From Nitrospirillum viridazoti CBAmc (GTDB lineage Bacteria > Pseudomonadota > Alphaproteobacteria > Azospirillales > Azospirillaceae): a stretch of 64,000 nucleotides of DNA. The stretch's first letter is position 1. Every line of letters starts with the position of its first letter. The position numbers and the translations under genes are program-made. Below, one piece after another: positions 1 through 9,602 of the stretch. The DNA is taken from NCBI RefSeq assembly GCF_000730165.1, contig NZ_CP022113.1:496001-560000 (forward strand). The letters are read 5' to 3'. Below the pieces are notes generated by a model. The model was not told the DNA's origin and ran no database searches. It saw only the letters and a list, made by a program, of their open reading frames with translations.

Positions 1-520
1 CCCGGAACAGCGCGGCCCAGGCGCGGGGGTCGTACTTCTCCGCCTTGAACAGGGGGATGAAGTCCTTGTAGCCGAATTTGTCCTGGGAGCCGAAGGTCTT
101 GATATGGTGGTCGTATTCCTTGGTGCCCTTGGTGTACATGAGCCGCGAGTACCACTCGCTGCCAAAAGCGGGAACGGAATACAGGCCCCAGTGGATGAAG
201 ACACCGAACTTGGCGTCCGCATACCATTGCGGCACTTGGTAGTTTTTCAGCGAGGCCCAGTCCGGCCGGAATGGGCCCTGTCCATCCCCCTGCTCCACCT
301 GCCTCAGCTCGGCGGCAACGTCGGACACATGCTTGGCGCCACGCTTTTCCCACCGCAGGTCAATTTGCGCCGGCGACAGAGTGTCGGCGGTGGGGGCGGT
401 GGCGGGCGCTGACGGCTGATTGGCCGCGAGAGCCGCCCCTACCGGAACGGACAGCGCCGTCGCCAGCAGGCAGGCCCGGATCAGGCGCCCCCCGGTCAAG
501 CGTGAAGAGCGGCGGATCAT
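1..520 (-). CDS. Alpha-L-fucosidase, GH29 (N-terminal part only)
   Basis: Reading the minus strand from an ATG at 520 gives 173 codons that run off the left edge. The N-terminus has a Sec-type signal (MIRRSSRLTGG, a hydrophobic stretch, then GAALA). After a linker comes a typical GH29 start: WYADAKFGVFIHWGLYSVPA, then SEWYSRLMY and a segment ending in FKAEKYDPRAWAALF. The FGVFIHWG motif lines the GH29 active site. The catalytic nucleophile Asp lies downstream and cannot be seen. The enzyme would release alpha-L-fucose in the periplasm or outside the cell. It lies downstream of the TonB receptor on the same strand, with a terminator-like hairpin between them, so it may have its own promoter. 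Family is secure; substrate linkage is unknown. Confidence 0.9.
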   Translation of the reverse strand, partial: MIRRSSRLTGGRLIRACLLATALSVPVGAALAANQPSAPATAPTADTLSPAQIDLRWEKRGAKHVSDVAAELRQVEQGDGQGPFRPDWASLKNYQVPQWYADAKFGVFIHWGLYSVPAFGSEWYSRLMYTKGTKEYDHHIKTFGSQDKFGYKDFIPLFKAEKYDPRAWAALFR

Positions 521-630
521 GGCTTGGCCTCCGGTTTGGACAGTTGAGTCGGATCGGCGGGCAATGGCGCTGCCCAGCCGTGGGGGCGGATCTGTCAACC
601 GTCCCATTCTGCCAAATCTTTTCTTTAATT

Positions 631-672
631 TAAAAAAGAATGGGCCGCCGCCAAAGCGCGAGGCGACGGCCC
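631..672 (-). terminator. Rho-independent terminator of the TonB receptor gene
   Basis: Read on the minus strand just past the receptor stop, GGGCCGTCGCC pairs with GGCGGCGGCCC (11 bp with one G-U pair, 9-nt loop) and is followed by ATTCTTTTTT. GC stem plus T-run is the classic intrinsic form. Confidence 0.8.
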
Positions 673-686
673 AGGGGAGGGAAGGT

Positions 687-3281
687 TTACATCTTGTAGG
701 ACATGCTGACGGAGTAAACGCTGCCGTTGCGATAGTAACCGATCGGCGCGGCCTTCGTGCCGCTGTACGAGTAGTACAACTCGTCCAGCAGGTTCGTGGC
801 GTTCACCGTCGCCTGCAGGTTCTCCGTGATGCTGTAAGTGGCGGAGAAGTCCAACTGCATGTACGAGTCGGTCATGTTGTTCGAATTCAAACGACCGATG
901 CTGGTGAAGTAGGACGAACGCCAGCCAAGGCTCACGCGCGCCTGCAGCGGCCCCTGCTCATAGTAGGGGATGAAGTTCACCGTATGCCGCGACAGGTACG
1001 GCATGTTCAGGCCACTGGCCGTATCGGCGATCGCATAGGTGTAGTTGGTCTGGACACCAAACCCGTAAGCAATGTTGGTCTGGTAAAGGGCGGAGAAGCC
1101 CTTAACGTTCGCATCAGAGAAGTTCTGAGGCGTTGTGATCGAGTAATCGTGAACCAGGCCGTCGCGCTGGCTGACAAGCGGCACGTTATCCTTCGTGACA
1201 CTCACAATGTACGATGAAATCTGGCGGAAGAAGAATTCGCCAGAAACCAGCGAGTCCTTACTGAAGTACCATTCAGCGGAAACGTCGTAGTTGTTCGATT
1301 CGTACGGCTTCAGGTTGGGGTTGCCACCACTGCCGTTAAAGCTGGTGTCATCCTTCGAGAAGGCGCCGGCGTAGTCGGCGTAACGCGGACGGGCAATAAC
1401 CTTGGCGGCACCGAAACGAACCACCACATCGTCTGTGGCGTCATAAGCGACGTTGAAGGACGGCAGGAAGCGGCCATAACGGTTATTCGTGGTCACCGAC
1501 TGATAGCTGTTGCCGTTGTCACTGGTGTTCCAGAACTTTATATCGTCGTCACTGTGCACGTAGCGCACACCCAAATTACCGCGGTAATTGGTGCCGGCAA
1601 AGTTGGCTTGGACGTACGCATTCCCATTCTTCTCGGTCACCTTATATTCGGAACCGTAATCCCGATAGTAGGTGGTGTTCAGCCCATCCAGATAGTTAAC
1701 CACCGCTTCTTTGCTGATGGTGGAGAAGTGGATGAGGTCGCCACTCGCATTCAGGTCATCAAACACGCTGCTCGGCACCGGCGACGCGCCCAGACTGGTC
1801 AGGGAAACCGCGCCATTGGACATGGTCCGGCTGCCGTAGGCGCGGACCGTGTTCAGGTGGTCGGTGTATTTCACACCGGCCTGGACGCTGGTGATCGGAC
1901 CCAAGTTGATATCATGGGTCACGTCCATCTGGCCGTAGGCCTCGGAGTCGGCATTCAGCTGAGCCGCGATACCGCCCGCTTGCCCGCCCGCAGCCCGGGT
2001 CGACAGCGCATTGCCGGACGCGGAGCCATTGGTGTAGGTGACGTTCGTGTTGGTGCCGTCATAAGCGAAGCTATACGGCGCCGACGAATAGAACGAGAGC
2101 AGGTATTCGGGGTCCTTGCCACCGAAGGCGCGGGTGTAGCCGACGTCGGTGTGGACCTTCCAATCCTTGGTCGGCGTCCAGGTGCCCGCCAAGTTCAGGC
2201 GAGCGGTCTGCACCGTGGTCTGGCGATAATTCGTGTCCAGTTCGGTGTAGGCGCCATTACCCAACGTCGCGTTGGTGATCAACCCGTCCTTCACCGTGGC
2301 AGTCTGGAACGCACTCTTGCTGCCAGCCGGGTAGATAAAGCGAGATTGGCTGAAGTTGTTATAGTCGCCATGAATGTAGATACCCGACAGATCAAAATCG
2401 AGGGTGTCGGTCGGCTGGTACTGAATGGCGGCCTGCACGCCCTCGCGTTCACGGGTCTGCTGGAAGTAGGCGGCGTTGATGCCAGCCGGGTACTTGGCGG
2501 AATTAATGTCGCCGCCCGTGACGGCCACATTCGGATTGGCCGCCGTGATGTCCTTGCCGCTGCCATAACCGAAGAATTCGATACCGGCGCGCGACAAGTC
2601 TTCCTTATCGTAAGTGCCGGCGACCATCACGCCGAAGTTGCTGGCGGCGTTCTTCCAGCTGTAGAGCAGCGACCCGCGCGGATTTCCTTGCTCAGACCGC
2701 GTGTTGTACGAATAACCAACCGAGCCGCGCAAGGTATTGGCGTCCAGATCCAGCGGCTTGCGCGTGTGGATGATGACGGTACCACCCAAGCTGCCTTCGT
2801 CGATGCGGGCTTCCGTCGACTTGTACACCTCGGCCTGGTCGATGATTTCCGGCGACAGCAGGCTGTAGTTGAACGTGCGGCTGTTCGGGTCGTTGGGGTT
2901 GCCGCCCCAGTCGGCCGAGGCGATGCTCTGGCCGTCGACCAGGATGCGGTTCAGCGCCGGGTCCGTACCCAGGATGCTGATCTTCTCGCCTTCGCCGAAC
3001 TGGTGATCGACACTGATGCCGGGTAGGTGCGACAGGGATTCCGCCACGTTGGTGTCGGGGAACTTGCCCACGCCCTCGGCCGAAATGACGTCGACGATAG
3101 CATTCGCCTCGCGCTTCACCTCGATGGAGCGCTCCAAACTCTTGCGGATACTTGTGACAACGATCTCTTGCAGATCGTCGTCAGCATTGGCATCCGCCGC
3201 GTACGCCTGGATGGATATGAACGATGTCGCCCCCATGCCCATCAGCATGGTGGTAACCAAGGCATACTTCTTAATTCCCAT
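687..3281 (-). CDS. TonB-dependent outer-membrane receptor (TonB-Xanthomonas/Caulobacter type)
   Basis: 864 residues from the ATG at 3281. This start is preferred over one 44 codons upstream because AGGGGAAA sits at SD distance and because MGIKKYALVTTMLMGMG begins a normal signal peptide. The mature end has a TonB-box-like DDLQEIVVTSIRKS. The plug domain (about residues 50-175) contains ISAEGVGKFPDTNVAESLSH, RILVDGQ and SLGGTVIIHTRKPLD, the signature of the TIGR01782-like subfamily. The remainder is beta-barrel and the chain ends in YSVSMSYKM. Such receptors import oligosaccharides using TonB energy. It is divergent from the GlcNAc operon at 3595, so chitooligosaccharide or GlcNAc-containing glycan is the likely ligand (inference). 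The downstream fucosidase allows a fucosylated glycan as an alternative. Confidence 0.93.
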   Translation of the reverse strand: MGIKKYALVTTMLMGMGATSFISIQAYAADANADDDLQEIVVTSIRKSLERSIEVKREANAIVDVISAEGVGKFPDTNVAESLSHLPGISVDHQFGEGEKISILGTDPALNRILVDGQSIASADWGGNPNDPNSRTFNYSLLSPEIIDQAEVYKSTEARIDEGSLGGTVIIHTRKPLDLDANTLRGSVGYSYNTRSEQGNPRGSLLYSWKNAASNFGVMVAGTYDKEDLSRAGIEFFGYGSGKDITAANPNVAVTGGDINSAKYPAGINAAYFQQTREREGVQAAIQYQPTDTLDFDLSGIYIHGDYNNFSQSRFIYPAGSKSAFQTATVKDGLITNATLGNGAYTELDTNYRQTTVQTARLNLAGTWTPTKDWKVHTDVGYTRAFGGKDPEYLLSFYSSAPYSFAYDGTNTNVTYTNGSASGNALSTRAAGGQAGGIAAQLNADSEAYGQMDVTHDINLGPITSVQAGVKYTDHLNTVRAYGSRTMSNGAVSLTSLGASPVPSSVFDDLNASGDLIHFSTISKEAVVNYLDGLNTTYYRDYGSEYKVTEKNGNAYVQANFAGTNYRGNLGVRYVHSDDDIKFWNTSDNGNSYQSVTTNNRYGRFLPSFNVAYDATDDVVVRFGAAKVIARPRYADYAGAFSKDDTSFNGSGGNPNLKPYESNNYDVSAEWYFSKDSLVSGEFFFRQISSYIVSVTKDNVPLVSQRDGLVHDYSITTPQNFSDANVKGFSALYQTNIAYGFGVQTNYTYAIADTASGLNMPYLSRHTVNFIPYYEQGPLQARVSLGWRSSYFTSIGRLNSNNMTDSYMQLDFSATYSITENLQATVNATNLLDELYYSYSGTKAAPIGYYRNGSVYSVSMSYKM

Positions 3282-3594
3282 GATGTGGTTTCCCCTGCTG
3301 CGCTTTATTTTTCTGAGTTCTGCCGATGTCTTTGATTTCGATCCGATCCGTATCGGCATTACTGCGTCGGTGTTAACGGTAACCAAAGTGCCGCAGAGCC
3401 CCGCGCTCGTCAATTTTTTTTTAATTTGCTTTCATAATTCCCCTTTTGCCCTGATGATGAGACAAACGGGCGATGGCGGAAGTGAGGAGTACCAGCAGGA
3501 TGCGGGCCGGCCGGCCCATCCCGTCCGGGAAGCGGTGACAACGCCCCCCCGACACTGATCTACCCACCCGTTCCATTCACGATCACGGACAAGG
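3282..3594. promoter_or_regulatory. Divergent control region, TonB receptor / GlcNAc operon
   Basis: No convincing gene lies in these 313 bases. Two dyads are visible: CCGAT-N4-ATCGG at 3343-3356 and an imperfect GTTAACGGTAAC at 3372-3383. A T-run follows at about 3413-3422. The position between divergent genes suits binding sites for a GlcNAc-responsive repressor (ROK, LacI or GntR type), but no regulator can be assigned from sequence alone. Confidence 0.45.
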
Positions 3595-4905
3595 ATGGCG
3601 CCCATGGCCCCTGTGAAACCGTCCCCTTCCCCGCATCAGAACCGCGCATCCATGGTCGTCATCGGGGTTCTGTTCTTCATCTTCGGCTTCGTCACCTGGC
3701 TGAACGGGCCGCTGATCACGTTCGTGAAACTGGCGTTCACGCTGGACGATGTGAACGCCTTCCTGATCCCCATGGTCTTCTACTTGTCCTACCTGTTCCT
3801 TTCCCTGCCCTCCTCCTGGGTGCTCCGGCGGACGGGCATGAAGAAGGGGATGGGGGCTGGGCTGTTCGTCATGGCCGTCGGCGCAGCACTTTTCGGCGAA
3901 TGCGCCACGATTCGGGTCTATCCCGGCGCGCTGGCCGGCCTGTTCGTCATCGGTGCGGGCCTGTCGCTGCTGCAGACGGCGGCCAATCCCTACATCAGCA
4001 TCCTGGGCCCCATCGACAGCGCCGCCCAGCGCATCGCCGTCATGGGCATCTGCAACAAGGTGGCGGGCATGCTGGCGCCGGTGGCCATCGGCGCACTGGT
4101 GCTGAGCGGCATCGACACCTTGGACCAGCAGGTCAAGGCCGCCCCCACGCCGGAGGCGCGGGAGGCGCTGCTGTCCGCCTTCGCCGCCAAGATTCACCTG
4201 CCCTACCTCGCCATGGCGGCGCTGCTGGCCCTGCTGGCCGTCTGGGTGGTCCGCTCCCCCCTGCCGGAAATCTCGGCCGACTCCAATGCGGGCAGCGAAT
4301 CGCGGGACGGGGACACCCCGCCCCTGAGCCGCATTCCCCACCTATGGCTGGGCGTGCTGTGCCTGTTCCTTTATGTGGGGGTGGAGGTCATGGCCGGCGA
4401 CGCCATCGGCACCTACGGCCATGGATTCGACCTGCCGCTGGATGAGACCAAGTTCTTCACCTCCTTCACCCTGGCCGCCATGCTGGCGGGCTATCTGGGC
4501 GGCCTGGTGCTGATCCCCCGCGTGCTGTCGCAGGAACGGTATCTGGCCCTGTCCGCGGCCCTGGGCGTGGTGCTGACCATCGCGGCCTATGCCACCCATG
4601 GCTACGCCTCCGTCGCTTGCGTGGCGGCGCTGGGCTTCGCCAACGCCATGATGTGGCCCGCCATCTTCCCCCTGGGCATCCGTGGCCTGGGCCGGCACAC
4701 GGAGATCGGCTCCGCCTTCATGGTCATGGGCATCGCCGGCGGCGCCGTTCTGCCCCAGCTGTTCGTGCAGCTGAAGCAGCACTTCCCCTTCCAGGCCGTG
4801 TTCCTTGCCCTGATGGCGCCGGCCTACCTCTACATCCTGTTCTTCGCCCTCTACGGCCATCGCGTCGGCCGCAAGGCCGCCATCGCGGCTCCCTCCCTCG
4901 CCTGA
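3595..4905 (+). CDS. nagP: Sugar:H+ symporter of the FucP/NagP major-facilitator family, probable GlcNAc transporter
   Basis: 436 residues with about 12 hydrophobic segments and no signal peptide. The first segment reads FFIFGFVTWLNGPLITF, and later QTAANPYISILGP matches the FucP/GluP/NagP family, whose N-terminal half carries G-F-x-T and QxxxNPY motifs. It is the first gene of a run continuing into an amino-sugar kinase, a deaminase and NagA, which argues for N-acetylglucosamine as substrate rather than fucose or glucose. It acts in the inner membrane. The start could also be the ATG at 3604, which has a better-placed AAGGATGG. The name nagP is assigned by context. Confidence 0.82.
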   Translation: MAPMAPVKPSPSPHQNRASMVVIGVLFFIFGFVTWLNGPLITFVKLAFTLDDVNAFLIPMVFYLSYLFLSLPSSWVLRRTGMKKGMGAGLFVMAVGAALFGECATIRVYPGALAGLFVIGAGLSLLQTAANPYISILGPIDSAAQRIAVMGICNKVAGMLAPVAIGALVLSGIDTLDQQVKAAPTPEAREALLSAFAAKIHLPYLAMAALLALLAVWVVRSPLPEISADSNAGSESRDGDTPPLSRIPHLWLGVLCLFLYVGVEVMAGDAIGTYGHGFDLPLDETKFFTSFTLAAMLAGYLGGLVLIPRVLSQERYLALSAALGVVLTIAAYATHGYASVACVAALGFANAMMWPAIFPLGIRGLGRHTEIGSAFMVMGIAGGAVLPQLFVQLKQHFPFQAVFLALMAPAYLYILFFALYGHRVGRKAAIAAPSLA

Positions 4906-4932
4906 TCCTTATCGCTTCTTCTGAAAAAGCTC

Positions 4933-5832
4933 ATGACATCCGATTGCTACTATCTGGGCGTCGACGGCGGCGGCACCAAATGCCGTGCCCGCCTGCGCGC
5001 CCCCGACGGCACGCTGCTGGGTGAAGGCCTGGGCGGTCCCGCCAACATCCGTCTCGGCCTTGACCGGGCCTGGGCCAGCATCATGGAGGCCATCCAGGCG
5101 GCCCTGGCACAGGCTGGCCTGGACGCCGCCGCCTATCCCCGGCTGCATGTCGGCCTGGGCCTGGCCGGCATCGTCACGGCGGCGGACGGCGTCCGCACCC
5201 GCGCTGCGGCCCCCAGATTCGCCAGCGTTGCCGCCGAGACGGACGCCCACGCCGCCTGCCTGGGCGCCTTCTCCGGCCGGGACGGCGCCATCCTGATCGC
5301 CGGCACCGGCAGCGCCGGCTATGCCCTGATCAACGGCCAAGGCCACGCCGTGGGCGGCTGGGGGTTCGAGGTCTCCGATGAAGGCAGCGGCGCCAGCATC
5401 GGCCGCGAAGCCATCCGCGTCGCCCTGCGCGCCCATGACAGCCTGGCCCCGGAAACCGGCCTGACCCGGCAAATCCGGCAGCGGCTGGGGGGCTCGCCCG
5501 CCGCCATCGTCGCCTGGGTGAACGATGCCGGCCCCGCCGACTATGGCCGCCTGGCCCCGGATGTTCTGGCGCATGCTGCCAAGGGTGACGTGGTCGCCTG
5601 CACCATCATCGCCAAAGCCGCCAAGGAACTGGAGACCTACATCCGTCACCTGCACGCCCTGGGCGCCCCGCACCTGTGCCTGATGGGCGGGCTGTCCGCC
5701 CCGCTGACCCCGTGGCTCAGCCCCTGGGCACGGTCCCTGCTGGCCGCGCCCGAGGGCGACGCCCTGGAAGGGGCCCTGCTGATGGCCCGCCTGAACATCC
5801 CCTCCCCCATCGCCAAGAGCGCCCTGCCATGA
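4933..5832 (+). CDS. N-acetylglucosamine kinase, BadF/BadG/BcrA ATPase family
   Basis: 299 residues. The N-terminal phosphate-binding motif YLGVDGGGTKCRARL and the internal GTGSAGYALINGQG and GGWGFEVSDEGSGASIGREA are typical of the BadF/BcrAD ASKHA-fold family, which includes bacterial GlcNAc and glucosamine kinases. It starts 27 bases after the transporter. Its stop overlaps the start of the next gene in ATGA (5829-5832), implying translational coupling. In this operon it would convert cytoplasmic GlcNAc to GlcNAc-6-phosphate for NagA. A glucosamine kinase role is possible, but NagA downstream favours the acetylated sugar. Confidence 0.85.
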   Translation: MTSDCYYLGVDGGGTKCRARLRAPDGTLLGEGLGGPANIRLGLDRAWASIMEAIQAALAQAGLDAAAYPRLHVGLGLAGIVTAADGVRTRAAAPRFASVAAETDAHAACLGAFSGRDGAILIAGTGSAGYALINGQGHAVGGWGFEVSDEGSGASIGREAIRVALRAHDSLAPETGLTRQIRQRLGGSPAAIVAWVNDAGPADYGRLAPDVLAHAAKGDVVACTIIAKAAKELETYIRHLHALGAPHLCLMGGLSAPLTPWLSPWARSLLAAPEGDALEGALLMARLNIPSPIAKSALP

Positions 5833-6884
5833 CCCTTGATAACCTGATGGCTGACACCCTGATGGCCCCCCTTATGGCCAGCGAGGCCGCTGAAACCCCG
5901 GACGCCCTGCGCCGGCAAATCGACCGTTGCGCCCCCCTGTTCCAGGATCTGGGCGAGCGCCTGCGCCGCCTGGCGCCACGCTTCGTCGTGACCGGCGCCC
6001 GGGGCAGCAGCGACCACGCCGCGACCTACGGCAAGTACCTGATTGAAACGCAGCTGGGCCTGCCCGTGGCCTCCATCGGTCCGTCCGTGGTGTCGCTGTA
6101 CCAGACGCCCCTGCACCTGCAGGACAGCCTTTACATCGCGGTTTCGCAATCGGGACGCAGCCCCGACCTGTTGCGCCTGACGGAGACGGCCAAGGCCGGC
6201 GGCGCCTTGACCGTGGCCTTCGTGAATGACGAAACCTCGCCCCTGTTCCAGATGGTGGACGTGGCCATCCCGCTGTGCGCCGGCCCGGAAAAGAGCGTCG
6301 CGGCGACCAAGTCCTATTTGACCTCGCTGTTCGCCTTCCTGCAGATGGTGGCGTATTGGAAGGCGGACCCGGCCCTGCTGGCCACGGTCGCGGACGCCCC
6401 CGGCTGGCTGGAAAAGGCCATGGCGCTGGATTGGTATCCCGGCCTATCGCACCTGGCGGCCGTGCGGGGTCTCTACATCATCGGCCGGGGGCTGGGCGCT
6501 GCCGCCGCCCAGGAAATGGCCCTGAAGTGCAAGGAAACCAGCCGCCTGCATGCCGATGCCTTCAGCGCGGCCGAGGTCATTCACGGCCCCCTGGCTCTGG
6601 TGGGTCCGGACTTCCCCGTCCTGGCGCTGACGCAGGATGACGCGACCCTGGCCCCCACCAGCGACGCCATCCGCCGTATGGTCGGCCTGGGCGCCACCGT
6701 GCTGTCCACGGCGGGCGACATTCCGGGCGTGGTGGCACTGCCCGCGGTGGCCGGCGTGCCGGCGGAACTGGCCCCGCTGACGGCGGTGCAAAGCTTTTAC
6801 ATGGGCATCCACCGCATCGCCACCGACCGGGGCCTGAACCCCGACGTTCCCCCCAACCTGGCCAAGGTGACGGAGACGGTCTGA
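5829..6884 (+). CDS. SIS-domain glucosamine-6-phosphate deaminase (NagB-II/GlmS-C type)
   Basis: 351 residues from the ATG that overlaps the kinase stop. Two SIS domains are present. The first has RGSSDHAATYGKYLIET and SQSGRSPDLLRLT, followed by KSVAATKSYLTSLFAF. The second has IIGRGLGAAAAQEMALKCKE and DAFSAAEVIHGPLALV. These match the isomerase half of GlmS and the NagB-II deaminases, with no glutaminase domain. It would turn GlcN-6-P into fructose-6-phosphate and ammonia, the last step of GlcNAc catabolism, replacing the unrelated hexameric NagB. The gene ends one base before nagA. Confidence 0.88.
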   Translation: MTLDNLMADTLMAPLMASEAAETPDALRRQIDRCAPLFQDLGERLRRLAPRFVVTGARGSSDHAATYGKYLIETQLGLPVASIGPSVVSLYQTPLHLQDSLYIAVSQSGRSPDLLRLTETAKAGGALTVAFVNDETSPLFQMVDVAIPLCAGPEKSVAATKSYLTSLFAFLQMVAYWKADPALLATVADAPGWLEKAMALDWYPGLSHLAAVRGLYIIGRGLGAAAAQEMALKCKETSRLHADAFSAAEVIHGPLALVGPDFPVLALTQDDATLAPTSDAIRRMVGLGATVLSTAGDIPGVVALPAVAGVPAELAPLTAVQSFYMGIHRIATDRGLNPDVPPNLAKVTETV

Positions 6885-6885
6885 C

Positions 6886-8058
6886 ATGCGCCAACTTCTG
6901 ACGGGGGCCCGGCTGTTCACCGGCGACGTGCTGCTGGATGACCACGCGCTGCTGCTGGCGGGGGCCGAAATCCTGGACATCGTGCCGGCCGTTGCCAGTG
7001 TGGCGGGCGCGGCGCGGGTGCCCCTGCCCGAGGGCAGCCTGCTCGCCCCGGGCTTCATCGACACCCAGGTCAACGGCGGCGGCGGCGTGCTGTTCAATGA
7101 CACGCCTACCGCCGCCGGCGCGCTGGCCATCGCCGCCGCCCACCGGCGGTTCGGCACCACGGCGCTGCTGCCGACCGTCATCACCGACGACCTGAACACC
7201 ATGATGGCCGCGGCGGAAGCCGCCGCCGAAGCGGCCGCCATACCCGGCGGCGGCATCATCGGCGTTCACCTGGAAGGTCCGTTCCTGAACCCGGAACGCC
7301 GGGGCGTGCACAAGGCGGCACACATCCGCCGGCCCAACGGTGTCGACCTGGACCGGCTGTCCGCCCTGCCCCGCCACTTCGGCGACCTGGGCCGCGTGCT
7401 GCTGACCCTGGCGCCGGAACAGGTGGACGATGGCGACATCGCGCGGCTGGTACGCGCCGGAATCGTGCTGGCCGGGGGGCATTCCGCCGCCAGCCATGAA
7501 CGCACGCAAGCGGCCTTGCGCGCCGGCCTGCGCGGTTTCACCCACCTGTTCAACGCCATGCCGCCCATCAGCAACCGGACACCGGGCATCGCCCTGGCGG
7601 CCATGACCGCCAAGGACGCCTGGTGCGGCCTGATCGTTGACGGCGTGCACGTGCATCCCGATCTGCTGGCGCTTGCCCTGGCCGCCAAGCCCCGGGGCAA
7701 GATGATGCTGGTCACGGACGCCATGCCGCCCACCGGCACCGACGCGACCACCTTCACGCTGTATGGCGAGCGCATCCACCGGCGTGATGGGCGGCTGGTG
7801 ACCGATGACGGGGTGCTGGCCGGCGCCGATATCGACATGGCACAAGCGGTGCGCAACGCCATGCGCCTGCTGGACGTGGAACTGGAAGAGGCGTTGCGCA
7901 TGGCGTCGCTTTACCCCGCGCGCTTCCTGGGCATGGACGGGCGTCTAGGGCAACTGGCCGCCGGGTTCCAAGCCGACCTGGTGCTGCTGGACGCGCAGCA
8001 GCGGGTCCTCGGCACCTGGGTCGCCGGACAGCGGGACGGCCCGACCGGTCCCGCCTGA
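6886..8058 (+). CDS. nagA: N-acetylglucosamine-6-phosphate deacetylase
   Basis: 390 residues, normal for NagA. Amidohydrolase features appear in order: GFIDTQVNGGGG, GVHLEGPFLNPERRGVH with the metal-binding Glu, GHSAASHE with a His ligand, THLFNAMPPISNRTPG, and LVTDAMPPTGTD with the catalytic Asp. It removes acetate from GlcNAc-6-P to give GlcN-6-P for the preceding deaminase. It is the last gene of the four-gene nag run, and no intrinsic terminator is obvious after it. Confidence 0.94.
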   Translation: MRQLLTGARLFTGDVLLDDHALLLAGAEILDIVPAVASVAGAARVPLPEGSLLAPGFIDTQVNGGGGVLFNDTPTAAGALAIAAAHRRFGTTALLPTVITDDLNTMMAAAEAAAEAAAIPGGGIIGVHLEGPFLNPERRGVHKAAHIRRPNGVDLDRLSALPRHFGDLGRVLLTLAPEQVDDGDIARLVRAGIVLAGGHSAASHERTQAALRAGLRGFTHLFNAMPPISNRTPGIALAAMTAKDAWCGLIVDGVHVHPDLLALALAAKPRGKMMLVTDAMPPTGTDATTFTLYGERIHRRDGRLVTDDGVLAGADIDMAQAVRNAMRLLDVELEEALRMASLYPARFLGMDGRLGQLAAGFQADLVLLDAQQRVLGTWVAGQRDGPTGPA

Positions 8059-8226
8059 GCGATTGGGGACCCGGAAGGCGCTGTTATATTTTATACGCTA
8101 TCCCACTGTACAAATGTGCAATGAACTTTCTTTGCCCGCCCGCAATTGCGTCATTGTGTCTCTGACAGCGGTGTCTCATCATAACGTGGAATAAAGAAAT
8201 TAATTTGAATAAGGGAACCCGGCCGC
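8059..8226. promoter_or_regulatory. AT-rich promoter region before the ROK regulator gene
   Basis: These 168 bases are markedly AT-richer than the flanking genes. They contain TTATATTTTATAC and the loose dyad TGTACAAATGTGCA near 8107-8120, then AAGGGAA as a probable ribosome site before the ATG at 8227. Exact promoter boxes cannot be assigned. Confidence 0.35.
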
Positions 8227-9453
8227 ATGCAGCCGCCCCTCGCCCACTACCAGCCCGAGCTTCACCCCACCCTGGGGGCCAGTCTTTCCGGCACGAATCT
8301 GGAGCGCGCCGGCGACCATAATCAGCGGGTCATGCTGCAGGCCATCCGCGTCAGCGGTCCCCTGACCCGGGCCGACCTGGGGCGAATCACCGGCCTCACC
8401 CCACCGGCCATCGCCAACATCACCCGACGCCTCCTGAACGAAAGTCTCATCCTCGAGGTTGGCCGGTTGCAAGGCACACGCGGGCAGCCCGCCATGCGCC
8501 TGGCCATCAACCCGGACGGTTGTTTCGCCATCGGCGTCAATGTCGACCGCGACCATGTGACCCTGGTGGTCCTGGACCTGCTGGGCCAGGTGCGGCACCG
8601 CGCCGTGCTTGAGGTGGACTTCCCCCTGCCCGACGCCGTCGCCGCCTTCTTCAAGGCGCAGGTGGAGGAATTGGTGGAAAGCCAGGCCTTCCCCCGCAAC
8701 CGCCTCATCGGCGTCGGCGTGGCGCTACCCGATGATCTGGGCCGGGTGAACCTGCCCAACCGGCCGAAGAGCTTCGAGGCGTGGAGCACGACGGATATCC
8801 CCGACCTGTTCACCGCCACCCTGCCCCTGCCGGTGTTCATGGAAAACGACGCGGCGGCGGCGGCCTTGGGGGAACTGCAGTTCGGCTATGGCCTACGCGA
8901 CCCCAGCTTCTTCTACGTGCTGATCAACCAGGGCCTGGGCGGCGGAATCGTCATCGACGGGCAGTACTTCAGGGGGGCCCAGGGCCGCAGCGGCGAATTG
9001 GGTTTCCTGCCCATCAACTCCCCCCGCACGCCGGCACGGACGTTGGAGGAGGCGGTGTCACTCTCGGCCCTGTGCGCCTATCTGACCGCCCGGGGCCGCG
9101 CCGTCACGCGGCCGGAACAATTGCTGGATCTCGACACCGTGGGCCAGCAGCTGCTGAACGATTGGCTGGACCTGGCCGCCGAATTGCTGACCACGCCCAT
9201 CGTGGCGGTCAATTGCCTGGTGAATCCAGAAGCGGTGTTCCTCGGCGGCCGCTTGCCGGCCCCGCTGATCGACCGTCTGGCGCAGATGATCAACGACCGG
9301 CTGTGGGCGCACTCGGGCGCCATCCCCGTCATCGTTCCCGTCCACCGCGCGGCCACGGCCGTCGACGCGCCGGCGGTGGGGGCGGCCTTGTTGCCCTTCA
9401 ATGACCGGCTGCTTCCCACCCGGACCACCCTCATGAAAACGGCGGCCGACTGA
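8227..9453 (+). CDS. ROK-family transcriptional regulator
   Basis: 408 residues. An N-terminal winged helix (about residues 35-95, with NQRVMLQAIRVSGPLTRADLGRITGLTPPAI) precedes a ROK sugar-kinase-like domain with FAIGVNVDRDHVTLVVLDLLG and QGLGGGIVIDGQYFRG. The ROK zinc motif CxCGxxGC is absent; the corresponding region reads PINSPRTPARTLEEAVSLSALCAYL. The ending (LLPFNDRLLPTRTTLMKTAAD) resembles that of the ROK protein at 36771-38027, marking the two as paralogues. It lies between nagA and a sugar kinase gene, so it probably represses one or both operons in response to an amino sugar or mannose derivative. The effector is unknown. Confidence 0.87.
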   Translation: MQPPLAHYQPELHPTLGASLSGTNLERAGDHNQRVMLQAIRVSGPLTRADLGRITGLTPPAIANITRRLLNESLILEVGRLQGTRGQPAMRLAINPDGCFAIGVNVDRDHVTLVVLDLLGQVRHRAVLEVDFPLPDAVAAFFKAQVEELVESQAFPRNRLIGVGVALPDDLGRVNLPNRPKSFEAWSTTDIPDLFTATLPLPVFMENDAAAAALGELQFGYGLRDPSFFYVLINQGLGGGIVIDGQYFRGAQGRSGELGFLPINSPRTPARTLEEAVSLSALCAYLTARGRAVTRPEQLLDLDTVGQQLLNDWLDLAAELLTTPIVAVNCLVNPEAVFLGGRLPAPLIDRLAQMINDRLWAHSGAIPVIVPVHRAATAVDAPAVGAALLPFNDRLLPTRTTLMKTAAD

Positions 9454-9602
9454 CGGTATTAATTATTTCATTTTGCCTTTTTAATGGGTATGGTCTGCCT
9501 AGGGAGACATCCGCAGGCCTCGAAGCAAGGGAGGGGGCCCGGGCAACGCCATCACAGCACCATTCCCATCCGTTACCAGACGGCCTGCGAAAGGGCTTAC
9601 GC

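Noticed and set aside
1554..3026. A 490-codon plus-strand open frame opposite the first TonB receptor.
   Set aside because: It is antisense to conserved plug and barrel sequence, with Arg/Val/Gly-rich composition and no supporting motifs.
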